This document shows positions 1-7,216 of a stretch of DNA of 13,487 bases, piece after piece. The notes beneath the pieces are model-generated. The model had not been told where the DNA came from. It ran no database searches and saw only the letters and a program-made list of their open reading frames with translations. Numbering within the stretch: position 1 is the first letter of the stretch; each line of letters begins with the position of its first letter. The DNA is taken from the NCBI GenBank assembly GCA_030592565.1, contig JAUVIX010000060.1, positions 1 through 13,487 on the forward strand, given 5' to 3'. The translations under genes were made by a program, and so were the position numbers. The DNA comes from Chlorobiota bacterium. GTDB lineage: Bacteria; Bacteroidota; Bacteroidia; Bacteroidales; JAADJA01.

Positions 1-21
1 GCACAAAAAAAATTGGAAGTT

Positions 22-672
22 ATGTCATTACTTTTTAAAAATGTTAAGGAACTGGTTCGTGATATTGATGAGTTCATCAATACTGTTGAGCAGGGTGTGC
101 TTGTTTTCAAAGAGGGGGTAATCAATTATTTGAATGATGAAAAAACAAGTTTTGCCGAAAAGCTGGAAAGGATAAATTATCTTGAGGCGTATGCCGATAA
201 GTTGCAAAGAAAGATTGACGATGATTTTTTAATGCACTCTATTTTACCACAGAATATCAGTGATATTGAAACTATGCTTGATAAAATAGATGAGATTATT
301 GATATTTCTAAAGATAATTTATACCAGTTTGAAGATGAAAGGCCTTTTTTCCCTGAAGAGATTATCCAGGATTATATTCGCCTGACTGACAATTCGGTTG
401 AAGCCGCACTACATGCATTTCCTGCCGTGAGGACATTTTTCAGAGAACCTCTGAAAGTAAAAGACAGATTAGCAAAGGTGTTTTTTTATGAAAAGGAAAC
501 AGATAGAATATCAAGAAATATTAAAAGAAAATTATTTCACGAAATGAATGACCTTCAGTTAAGCCAGAAAATGCACCTTAGATATTTTGCATTGCATATC
601 GAGACAATCTCCGACAGAGCAGAAACCCTTGCCGATATGTTATCAATAATAGCATTGAAAATTAATTTATGA
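22..672 (+). CDS. DUF47 / PhoU-like accessory protein of a PiT phosphate transporter
   Basis: The product is a cytoplasmic, all-helical protein of 216 residues, the usual size for the DUF47 (PhoU_div) family. Members are commonly encoded beside PiT phosphate transporters and are thought to modulate them. The sequence shows the family's repeated acidic metal-binding pattern: LEAYADKLQRKI (about residues 54-65), EKETDRISRNIKRKLF (157-172) and HIETISDRAETLADML (192-207). No signal peptide or membrane segment is present. I chose the ATG at 22, which gives MSLLFKN, a typical family N-terminus. An in-frame TTG lies at 13, and the frame stays open to the left edge, so a longer protein is not strictly excluded. 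The stop overlaps the start of the PiT gene by 4 bases (ATGA, 669-672), which implies translational coupling. The family call is firm. The regulatory role is from family knowledge. Confidence 0.9.
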   Translation: MSLLFKNVKELVRDIDEFINTVEQGVLVFKEGVINYLNDEKTSFAEKLERINYLEAYADKLQRKIDDDFLMHSILPQNISDIETMLDKIDEIIDISKDNLYQFEDERPFFPEEIIQDYIRLTDNSVEAALHAFPAVRTFFREPLKVKDRLAKVFFYEKETDRISRNIKRKLFHEMNDLQLSQKMHLRYFALHIETISDRAETLADMLSIIALKINL

Positions 673-2504
673 TAATACTTTTTTATCTATCCAGTGGATT
701 GTTTTTGGGTTGGTCACTCGGGGCCAATGATGCTGCCAATATTTTTGGTACTGCTGTTGGGTCGCGCATGGTTAGATTTAAGAAGGCTGCTATTGTTGCC
801 AGTATTTTTGTAATAATCGGTGCTGTTGTTCAGGGAGAGGGTGCAAGTGAAACGCTTGGGAAACTTGGTAATGTTTCTACTCTTGCGGCTGCATTTACGG
901 TTGCTTTGTCGGCAGCTCTTTCGGTATATTGGATGACCAGGATGAAATTACCGGTTTCAACTTCTCAAGCTATTGTTGGTGCTATTATCGGGTGGAACTT
1001 TTATACAGACAATCCTACCGATATTGGAACTCTGATAAAAATTGTAACTACCTGGATTTCCGGCCCTTTACTTGGTGGTATTTTTGCCATACTTCTTTTT
1101 ATGTTGGTAAAAAGATTATTAAAAAAGGCAAGGCTTCATCTTTTGTTTCGTGATGCAATTATAAGATATGGTTTACTAATGGTTGGTGCTTTTGGTGCTT
1201 ATAGTCTTGGTGCTAACAATATTGCAAATGTTATGGGTGTTTTTACCGGCCCTGTTAATTTGCCGGTTATCAACCTGGGATTTATATCTTTTGACAGTAC
1301 TCAACAGCTATTTTTTATAGGTAGTATAGCTATAGCAGTCGGTATAATAACATACTCAAAGCATGTTATGGAAACGGTCGGTAATAGCCTGATGCATATT
1401 ACTCCTGAAGCTGCCATTGTTGTTGTTCTTGCCCAGTCCCTCGTGCTTTTCATTTTTTCATCACAAACCCTGTCTGATGCAATTCAGTCAATAGGCTTGC
1501 CTCCTGTTCCGCTTGTGCCGGTTTCAAGTTCTCAGGTAGTGATTGGCGCAATTATAGGAATCGGACTTTATAAAGGAGGAAAGGAGATAAAATTCAACAT
1601 TCTTGGAAGTATAAGCCTGGGATGGATTGCAACACCCATAATTGCAGGATTGGTCAGTTTCTTCATGCTCTTCTTTGTTAATAATGTGTTTAAACAAGAT
1701 GTCGGGGCATCCGAAAGCAGTCCTGTACATGAATATGTGATAAAGATGGACAGTATTGCAAAGTCTGCTCAACAAAAGGATACAATTCTATTTAATGAGC
1801 AAAAATCTGCTATTCCGGAAGAAAACCTGAAATCTGATTATTTAGATAAAAATAATGAAGATTCCGTTGACATAACTATGGTTGTATTCGGTTCCTTGTC
1901 ATTTCTGTTGTTATTGCTTGTTATCTGGTTTACTATTAAGATAAGGAAAAATAAGCAAAAGCAGAATCGGCTGGTGCAGAATCTTGAAAATAAATACTTG
2001 TTGAAGATTGAAAATTTTGAAAGAAGCCTTGAAGATTATAAGGCAAAACAGAGCGATCTTGATAAGGAATTAAAATTCAGGCAGAACGAAATGGTAACTA
2101 TGGCTATGAATATCATTCAAAAGAATGAGTTTTTGAGTAACCTTAAGAAAGAGATTATCGAAATTAAATCCTCTGTCAAAGATCATGATGCAAGGCAGAA
2201 GTTCAACAGGCTTTCTCTTATGATAAGTCAGAATTTGTCAATCGACCGCGACCGAGAGAAATTCCAGATGCATATAAATGAGCAAAACAGTAATTTTTTG
2301 AGACTGTTATCTGAGAAATATCCTTCAATAACTGAAAATGAAAAACGACTTACAGTCTTGCTTCGTTTGAATCTTTCTTCAAAAGAGATTGCCTCCATCC
2401 TGAATATTTCCCCAAAAAGCGTGGAGATGAATCGCTACCGCCTGCGAAAAAAGCTGAAAATCTCTCATCAAGTTAGTTTGAATGATTTTATTCGGGAGTT
2501 TTAG
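669..2504 (+). CDS. PiT-family phosphate transporter fused to a LuxR-type HTH output module
   Basis: Residues 1-340 form a complete PiT inorganic phosphate permease (SLC20/PitA-like). Both inverted-repeat signatures are present, GANDAAN (18-24) and GANNIAN (181-187), as are the PVSTSQAIVGAIIG (95-108) and PVSSSQVVIGAIIG (284-297) motifs. A hydrophilic, mostly acidic loop (about 342-400) leads to an extra membrane helix (about 403-423). That helix is followed by a strongly basic stretch, IKIRKNKQKQNR (423-434), which places the C-terminus in the cytoplasm. Residues 430-545 are charged, helical and probably coiled-coil. Residues 551-611 are a GerE/LuxR-like HTH containing SSKEIASILNISPKSVEMNR (570-589) and then RYRLRKKL. 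The tail from the extra helix onward resembles the output half of Bacteroidota one-component regulators with Y_Y_Y or TPR sensor parts. The reading frame is continuous with no frameshift. Phosphate transport is from family knowledge. DNA binding by the tethered HTH is inferred. Confidence 0.9.
   Translation: MIILFYLSSGLFLGWSLGANDAANIFGTAVGSRMVRFKKAAIVASIFVIIGAVVQGEGASETLGKLGNVSTLAAAFTVALSAALSVYWMTRMKLPVSTSQAIVGAIIGWNFYTDNPTDIGTLIKIVTTWISGPLLGGIFAILLFMLVKRLLKKARLHLLFRDAIIRYGLLMVGAFGAYSLGANNIANVMGVFTGPVNLPVINLGFISFDSTQQLFFIGSIAIAVGIITYSKHVMETVGNSLMHITPEAAIVVVLAQSLVLFIFSSQTLSDAIQSIGLPPVPLVPVSSSQVVIGAIIGIGLYKGGKEIKFNILGSISLGWIATPIIAGLVSFFMLFFVNNVFKQDVGASESSPVHEYVIKMDSIAKSAQQKDTILFNEQKSAIPEENLKSDYLDKNNEDSVDITMVVFGSLSFLLLLLVIWFTIKIRKNKQKQNRLVQNLENKYLLKIENFERSLEDYKAKQSDLDKELKFRQNEMVTMAMNIIQKNEFLSNLKKEIIEIKSSVKDHDARQKFNRLSLMISQNLSIDRDREKFQMHINEQNSNFLRLLSEKYPSITENEKRLTVLLRLNLSSKEIASILNISPKSVEMNRYRLRKKLKISHQVSLNDFIREF
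1875..2501 (+). other. Extra TM helix, coiled-coil linker and HTH domain of the PiT fusion
   Basis: This is the part of the transporter gene that ordinary PiT proteins lack. It encodes one hydrophobic helix (residues about 403-423), a basic juxtamembrane patch, a linker of about 120 residues rich in K, E, N and Q, and an HTH (551-611). Linker phrases such as KNEFLSNLKKEI and HINEQNSNFLRLLSEKYPS, with ENEKRL just before the HTH, match the arrangement I know from Bacteroidota membrane-bound LuxR-type regulators. Boundaries are approximate because they were read by eye. Confidence 0.8.
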
Positions 2505-2586
2505 AGACTCATCTATTTTAGATTCCACCCCCTAACCCCATCGCCGTCAAGTTAAGACTTATTTTGTTAATGATTGTTAGATTACA

Positions 2587-2671
2587 CCTCACCCTACCCC
2601 TCTCCTCAAGGAGAGGGAAGAGGCTATCGCGCAGGCCTTTCCTCTCCCACGGGGAGAGGATAAAGGTGAGG
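2587..2671. repeat. ~85 bp composite imperfect palindrome (intergenic repeat element)
   Basis: The outer arms are CCTCACC (2587-2593) and GGTGAGG (2665-2671). Inside are two hairpins: CCCTCTCCT/AGGAGAGGG (2598-2606 with 2609-2617) and TCCTCTCCC/GGGAGAGGA (2640-2648 with 2652-2660). The region between the hairpins is also roughly symmetrical (GAAGAGGC near 2617-2624 against GCCTTTCC near 2635-2642). The layout resembles REP/MITE-like intergenic elements. No transposase is nearby. The element may also stop transcription after the PiT gene, although no clean T-tract follows it. Confidence 0.75.
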
Positions 2672-2740
2672 GGTTCAATATTTTTATTAAATTACATTAT
2701 TCGCTAAATATCAGCTGTTAACAATCTTAACATAAATAAA

Positions 2741-2778
2741 TGCAAGGTTTTATTGCCGTATATGACAAAAAGCTTGCA
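2741..2778. promoter_or_regulatory. Inverted repeat upstream of the porin gene, possible operator or hairpin
   Basis: TGCAAG (2741-2746) is matched by CTTGCA (2773-2778). Allowing one mismatch, the arms extend inward to TGCAAGGTTTT against AAAAGCTTGCA. The repeat lies about 220 bases before the porin start and outside the skewed repeat element. It could be an operator, possibly for the HTH encoded upstream, or an RNA hairpin. No binding-site consensus is known to me for this regulator, so the role is speculative. Confidence 0.3.
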
Positions 2779-2999
2779 CTTTAATAAATGACACTCGTTA
2801 TAATTAAAAGTAATCCAAATAATTATGTGTTTTTCAGCAGACCCTATCTATTCCAGACCATACTCAAACTCTAATCCTCCCTTTGTAGTGTATGTGTATA
2901 GGTAAAAAACTTGCTTGTACTACCCTATTCCGTTTCCTTTGCCAACTAAAATTTAATTATTGTTATTATTCACAGGAGTATTTAATAAAAACGAAAAAG

Positions 3000-4625
3000 A
3001 TGAAAAAAATTACAAACCGAAAACTTACGCTTTTAGGATTGATTTTTATGTTCTTAGTAAGTAGTAATGTTTTTGCACAAAAAGAAAATCTTGTAACCGG
3101 TAGAGTATTCCCTGCTGGTATGCAAACGCCTATGCGAGATGTTAGTGTTCAGATTGAAGGAGATGATGCCTCAGAAATTATGACTGACGCTGGCGGTGAA
3201 TTTACAATCACAGTCCAATCCTTCCCAGTTAATCTGATTTTCTCGAAAGCCACTTACGAAACGCAGGTTATTACTGTAAAAAAAGCCGGCGATATTACTA
3301 TTTTTATGATAGCCGGTGGTAAGGTTTTAAATGATTACGGCCAGCAAGTAGGTGTACGCGTTAGTTTAAATCCTGAATCGCGTGATGGTATATTGCTGTT
3401 ATCATCATCAGACAATAGTTTCAGATACTGGTTTGATAACCGGATTTATTTTGACGGTGCAGCATATTTTGGAGATAACACCTACCAGGGCAATGAAAAT
3501 GCAATTGGTAACGGGGTTAACATTCGTAGAATGCGATTTGCCATGAAAACAATTATCTGGGGCAACTGGGGTGGTGAAATTGATTTTGATTTTGGAAATA
3601 ATGGTGTCGATATAAAAGATGCCTATATTCGTTATATTGGTAAAAACTGGCAAATAAAAGCAGGTCACTTCAGAGAACCATTCTCAATAGAGACTATGAC
3701 TACTTCCCGTTACATTACTTTTATGGAAAGAGCCTATGCTTCTGAGCAAGCGCCTTCACGTCATCTTGGTGTTGCATATAAAATATTTACCAATCGTATA
3801 TTCTTCGAAGGAGGGCTATTTTCAAGCACTATTGCAAATGATTTAATAAGGGATCAGAATAAAAGCAAGGGAACAAACTCAGGTTGGTCTGTAACCGGCC
3901 GGTTTGCCTGGGCTCCTATCAAAAAGAGTAAGCAAGTATTGCATATAGCTATGTCAGGTTCTTACCGAACACCAAAAATTCCTGAAATCGGTGACCCGAT
4001 AAATAGTTTCAGATATGGTGAAAATGCTGAAACAGAGATCAATCGTAAAAAGTATATTGATACCGATTGGATTGAAGATTCACAGAATAAGACAATTTTG
4101 GGTTTTGAAGCTGCTTATGCTTATAGAAACTTCCGTGTTCAGGGAGAATATATTGCAACAGGAATAAACAGAGATGTTGATGCTGTGCCTGAAGGTGAGG
4201 ATAAAGTAAATTTAGGTGGGTTTTATGTATATGGAGCCTGGTTGATTAAGAACGGCGATTATTACTACAATATGGGTGAAGCCGAGTTTTCCCAAATTGA
4301 CTTCAGAGATAATAAAAAAGGAGCTTTTGAAGTTGCTGCAAGATATTCGTTTATGGACGCCAACACATTTAAAGACGGGGAGGATATTCCCTGGTTACCC
4401 GGAGGATCGGGCGAAACATATACATTAGGACTTAGCTATTATTTTAACTACAATGTGAAAATTATGCTAAACTATGCTTTTGTTAACCATGACCGTTGGG
4501 CTGATGGAAAAGGAAAATACAAAACCTTTGAAGATGACGATATGACGGGCAACGATATTACACCAACAGGTGAAGGCGGGATAGATTTCCATACTGTTCA
4601 GGCCAGACTTCTAATTGCTTTCTAA
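3000..4625 (+). CDS. Outer-membrane porin of the phosphate-selective O/P class with N-terminal CarboxypepD_reg-like domain
   Basis: The product has 541 residues. A signal peptide spans about 1-26 (MKKITNRKL, hydrophobic core, NVFA cut before Q27). Residues about 30-105 form a carboxypeptidase-regulatory-like beta-sandwich (VTGRVFPAG, DVSVQIEG, TDAGGEFTI, IFSKATYETQVITVKKAG). The rest is a beta-barrel of the Porin_O_P (OprP/OprO) family, with the family phrases GVNIRRMRFAMKTIIWGNWG (172-191), DIKDAYIRY and IKAGHFREPFSIE. The chain ends in phenylalanine, as outer-membrane barrels do. OprP/OprO import phosphate and polyphosphate in Pseudomonas, but Bacteroidota members have varied or unknown substrates. 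The frame is open back to an ATG at 2892, but only the ATG at 3000 gives a normal signal peptide. The gene lies 39 bases before the next and probably heads the operon. Confidence 0.85.
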   Translation: MKKITNRKLTLLGLIFMFLVSSNVFAQKENLVTGRVFPAGMQTPMRDVSVQIEGDDASEIMTDAGGEFTITVQSFPVNLIFSKATYETQVITVKKAGDITIFMIAGGKVLNDYGQQVGVRVSLNPESRDGILLLSSSDNSFRYWFDNRIYFDGAAYFGDNTYQGNENAIGNGVNIRRMRFAMKTIIWGNWGGEIDFDFGNNGVDIKDAYIRYIGKNWQIKAGHFREPFSIETMTTSRYITFMERAYASEQAPSRHLGVAYKIFTNRIFFEGGLFSSTIANDLIRDQNKSKGTNSGWSVTGRFAWAPIKKSKQVLHIAMSGSYRTPKIPEIGDPINSFRYGENAETEINRKKYIDTDWIEDSQNKTILGFEAAYAYRNFRVQGEYIATGINRDVDAVPEGEDKVNLGGFYVYGAWLIKNGDYYYNMGEAEFSQIDFRDNKKGAFEVAARYSFMDANTFKDGEDIPWLPGGSGETYTLGLSYYFNYNVKIMLNYAFVNHDRWADGKGKYKTFEDDDMTGNDITPTGEGGIDFHTVQARLLIAF

Positions 4626-4664
4626 ATTATTTAATCAAATTGTAAAAATTTAAAACAGATAAAA

Positions 4665-5738
4665 ATGAAAAATTACTTTTTAATAAGTTTAATAGCAGCC
4701 CTTTTCTTTGCTGGCTGTGTTAAAGATGAGCAACCTGCTCCGGCTCCTCCCACTCCTAAAAATTATAGCGATATTGTTATCAATGAGCTAATAGCAAAAG
4801 ACACTACTAATCCATATTTTATTGATGAATCTGGAAGCCCAGCTGACTGGATTGAGCTATATAATAATGGTGTAAAAGCTGTTAATATAGCAGGTATGTG
4901 GATAACTGATTCTCCAGGCGATGAGGCAATTTATCAACAGATCCCAGACGATAGTGCAAATGCCACTATCATTCCTCCAAAGGGATTTATTGTATTGATT
5001 TGTGGAGCTGCTGATGCTGGAGGTGTCGATATTCCAACCTCAATTATTGATAGCAAAATCTTCATTGACATGGGAATTAGCTCGTCGAAAGATAACAATA
5101 TTGCAATTTATGATCCTGAAAAAGCTGAAATTGATAATTCTGATGACTTTAACGGTCTGGAAGACGACAAATCATTTGGCAGAGAAGCTGACGGGACAGG
5201 AAATTGGGCTGTTTTGGCTACTAAAACTCCCGGGGCTTCAAATGATGGATCGGCCCCTGTAGTAGGAGATCTTGTAATTAATGAATTTATGGCGAGCAAT
5301 GACACAACCTCTGTACCGGGAGTGGAAGGAGATTTCCCAGATTTCATTGAGATTTATAACACCGGTGATACCCCTATTGATATGGGTGGATGGTATGCAA
5401 CTGATGATTTGTCTGATTCAGTACAATACCAGTTACCTGTTGATAACCCGGATCTTACAACAGTTCCCGGACATGGTTTCCTGATATTAATCTGTGACGG
5501 TTTAGGTGAAGGATTGCATACAAACTTTAAACTTAGCAGTGGCGGTGAGGCTGTTGGGATATCATCTGATGGTATTACAATAAAAGAAGGATATACTTAT
5601 TGTGATACAGGCTGTGACCTTCCTGTACCAGCAACCGATTATTCATTAGGACGTGATGGTGACGGTGCTACAACCCCTTGGATAATCTTTGACCCGGGTA
5701 CAAGCAGACCGCCAACTCCGGGAGCAAGCAATAACTAA
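4665..5738 (+). CDS. Lipoprotein with two tandem lamin-tail-like (LTD) domains
   Basis: The product has 357 residues. It starts with a type II signal peptide (lipobox FFAGC, lipidated Cys18) followed by VKDE, which resembles the K-(D/E)2 surface-export signal of Bacteroidota lipoproteins, so cell-surface display is likely. A proline-rich spacer leads to two homologous Ig-like domains, about 35-193 and 202-356. Each opens with VINE (IVINELIAKD, LVINEFMASND), continues with a D-x-IE-[LI]-YN motif (DWIELYNNG, DFIEIYNTG) and a GFIVLIC/GFLILIC strand, and ends with TPGASN. This is the lamin-tail domain pattern. Such domains are found on bacterial extracellular nucleases and phosphoesterases, but no catalytic domain is present here, so binding or scaffolding is more likely. 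It probably shares a transcript with the porin before it and the lipoprotein after it. Confidence 0.85.
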   Translation: MKNYFLISLIAALFFAGCVKDEQPAPAPPTPKNYSDIVINELIAKDTTNPYFIDESGSPADWIELYNNGVKAVNIAGMWITDSPGDEAIYQQIPDDSANATIIPPKGFIVLICGAADAGGVDIPTSIIDSKIFIDMGISSSKDNNIAIYDPEKAEIDNSDDFNGLEDDKSFGREADGTGNWAVLATKTPGASNDGSAPVVGDLVINEFMASNDTTSVPGVEGDFPDFIEIYNTGDTPIDMGGWYATDDLSDSVQYQLPVDNPDLTTVPGHGFLILICDGLGEGLHTNFKLSSGGEAVGISSDGITIKEGYTYCDTGCDLPVPATDYSLGRDGDGATTPWIIFDPGTSRPPTPGASNN

Positions 5739-5786
5739 GCTATGGTGTGAGTGGACGCTTGTCACATAAAAAGCAAATATAGTTGA

Positions 5787-6563
5787 ATGAACATAAGTTA
5801 TAAAATATTATTAATTGTCATCTCCTTCTTCCTTCTTACAGCAATCGAATCCTGCAAGAAGGAAGAAGCAGATGATACTCCATCAAATCCTGTTGGTAAA
5901 CTTGAAAAAGTGAGTGTGCATGATCTTGATATTTTGGAGCCTTCAGGTCTCTCATTTGGTTCCGGAGGAAATACACTTTTAATAGTCAGCGATAACACCA
6001 ATAAGGTTTATGAAACATCTTTAGAAGGAGATATTGTCAGAGAGCTTGCTTTTGAGGGAAATGATCTGGAGGGTGTTACTTATAATGCTGATGAAGATAT
6101 TGTTGCAGTTGCCGAGGAGCGAAAAAAAGAGATTGTGTTTTTGGACTATACCGATGGAAACGAACAGGAAAGATTTCAGATAAATACAGGAGGTAGTTCT
6201 GAAAACAAAGGTCTTGAAGGGTTGTCATACAACCCAAATAACAGTGCCTATTATATGGTTAATGAAGATTTGCCGGGAGAATTGATAATCTGGAACAAGC
6301 AACATGGAATAATCAGTAAGACAGAACTGCATTTTGCAGATGATTATTCGGCAATTTTTGTTGATACACAAAATGCTATGCTTTGGATTGTAAGCGACCA
6401 GTCCCAGGCATTATATATGTGTGACTATAGTGCTACGGTTTTAAAGGAATATTTGCTTCCGCGGGATAAATTTGAAGGAGTGACTATTGATATGGAAAAC
6501 AAACTCCTCTATCTTGTAAACGACAGTTCGGCAGAATTATATATCTATAAAATTATTGAATGA
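5787..6563 (+). CDS. SdiA-regulated / YjiK-like beta-propeller lipoprotein
   Basis: The product has 258 residues. An N-terminal hydrophobic helix ends at Cys23 (AIESC, a slightly atypical lipobox with Glu at -2), followed by KKEEADD, again like a surface-export signal. The body shows the repeating turn of an SdiA-regulated propeller: EPSGLSF (51-57), DLEGVTY (93-99), GLEGLSY (142-148), DYSAIFV (186-192) and KFEGVTI (228-234), with matching LLIVSDN, IVAVAEE, YYMVNED, LWIVSDQ and LYLVNDS strands. The biochemical function of the family is not established. It is structurally related to phytase-like and strictosidine-synthase-like propellers, so a phosphoester substrate is only a possibility. The stop overlaps the next gene's ATG by 4 bases, which couples this exported protein to a cytoplasmic one. 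Confidence 0.85.
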   Translation: MNISYKILLIVISFFLLTAIESCKKEEADDTPSNPVGKLEKVSVHDLDILEPSGLSFGSGGNTLLIVSDNTNKVYETSLEGDIVRELAFEGNDLEGVTYNADEDIVAVAEERKKEIVFLDYTDGNEQERFQINTGGSSENKGLEGLSYNPNNSAYYMVNEDLPGELIIWNKQHGIISKTELHFADDYSAIFVDTQNAMLWIVSDQSQALYMCDYSATVLKEYLLPRDKFEGVTIDMENKLLYLVNDSSAELYIYKIIE

Positions 6564-7177
6564 TGAAAACAACAATTCCCAGGTTTGAGTTCAGAATCTT
6601 TGGACAAAACCTTGACACTTATGAATCGAAATTGAAAGAGATTTGCGAAAAGGAAAAAACACGGCATATGTCATCAATTTATCTGATTACTGCCGGAAAC
6701 ACAACTAATAATATTAAAATCAGGGAAGGAATTATGGACATAAAGGAGCTGGAACAGGAATTTAAAGGCCTGGAACAGTGGAGTCCATTTCTTGTTGGAG
6801 AGTTTCCGCTAAAAGCTGATATTTTAAGAACTGTTGTATTTCCGGCTATGGGTATTGAAAGTCCTGTCTTTGAAAGGGATAAATACACACTTGAACAGTT
6901 ACTCGAAGAGGTGATTTGTAATGATCCTGACCTGGCAGTTGCTTATGTTAAAAAGACACGTCATGCATATACAGTAAGTAAGTGTATTACCGAATTAGCA
7001 GAGATAACCATTAATGGTGCATTTATAAAAACACTTTGCATTGAGGCAGAAGATCCTGAAAGAGTATTCAAAGCAAAGAACAAACTCGGTATAGCTGAAG
7101 ATGTTGAAAATGTGAGCTATCCTCTCGCTCTTAAAAGGGTAATGGGATTGGCTAATGTACCGGATTCATGGAAATAA
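6560..7177 (+). CDS. Unnamed protein, probable divergent CYTH/triphosphate-tunnel family (paralogue A)
   Basis: The product has 205 residues with no signal peptide or membrane segment. I do not recognise a named family. The order of elements follows the CYTH fold: a first strand RFEFRIFG (8-15) where CYTH has ExExK, a helix (19-31), SSIYLIT, a basic pair of strands NIKIREG-MDIKELE (51-65) like the CYTH RxR and KxK strands, a helix YTLEQLLEEV (109-118), then KKTRHAYTV, ITELAEITING and CIEAED (about 131-164), like the closing E-rich strands. A distinctive insert GLEQW-P-GEFP (70-83) is nearly identical in the next gene. The first glutamate of ExExK is not conserved, so activity is uncertain. 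Translation may start at the ATG at 6560 or at the adjacent one at 6563. Either overlaps the upstream stop. Confidence 0.7.
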   Translation: MMKTTIPRFEFRIFGQNLDTYESKLKEICEKEKTRHMSSIYLITAGNTTNNIKIREGIMDIKELEQEFKGLEQWSPFLVGEFPLKADILRTVVFPAMGIESPVFERDKYTLEQLLEEVICNDPDLAVAYVKKTRHAYTVSKCITELAEITINGAFIKTLCIEAEDPERVFKAKNKLGIAEDVENVSYPLALKRVMGLANVPDSWK

Positions 7178-7216
7178 AAAATGACAAAAAATTTATACAA
7201 AAATAAAATAAGAAAA

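Larger units (their letters stand above)
2505..2999. other. Long intergenic region between the PiT-HTH gene and the porin operon
   Basis: These 495 bases hold no credible gene. The first part (about 2525-2675) is pyrimidine/purine-skewed, with CCCCC-TAA-CCCC at 2528-2539 followed by a composite palindromic repeat. The middle part holds a TTAACA direct repeat (2718-2723 and 2727-2732) and an inverted repeat at 2741-2778. The last part is the leader of the porin gene and is A-rich just before the ATG at 3000. I found no convincing Bacteroidota promoter (TTTG plus TAnnTTTG), but a promoter for the downstream genes is expected somewhere here. Confidence 0.7.

Noticed and set aside
13..21. TTG start for the DUF47 gene
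   Set aside because: The ATG at 22 gives the typical MSLLFKN start, and the TTG adds only three residues. The frame is also open to the window edge, so the TTG has no special standing.
1524..1775. Minus-strand ORF of 83 codons inside the PiT gene
   Set aside because: It lies wholly antisense to a strongly conserved coding region and shows no recognisable domain.
669..2504. Frameshift or assembly join creating the PiT-HTH fusion
   Set aside because: The frame is continuous, with the linker, extra TM helix and basic juxtamembrane patch forming a sensible topology, and base composition does not visibly change at the junction.
2587..2671. CRISPR array or standard rho-independent terminator
   Set aside because: There are no regularly spaced direct repeats with unique spacers, and no T-tract follows the hairpins. 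The nested inverted symmetry fits a palindromic repeat better.
2892..2999. In-frame N-terminal extension of the porin starting at ATG 2892
   Set aside because: The extension would bury the clear signal peptide that begins at 3000, and its residues look like translated leader DNA.
4665..5738. Extracellular nuclease or phosphatase function for the lamin-tail lipoprotein
   Set aside because: Both halves are accounted for by lamin-tail domains. No catalytic motif or extra domain remains.
7181..7216. ATG at 7181 as the start of paralogue B
   Set aside because: It is possible, but the added residues are a lysine- and asparagine-rich stretch like translated A-rich leader, and the family-conserved part begins later. 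It is kept as an alternative in the feature entry.
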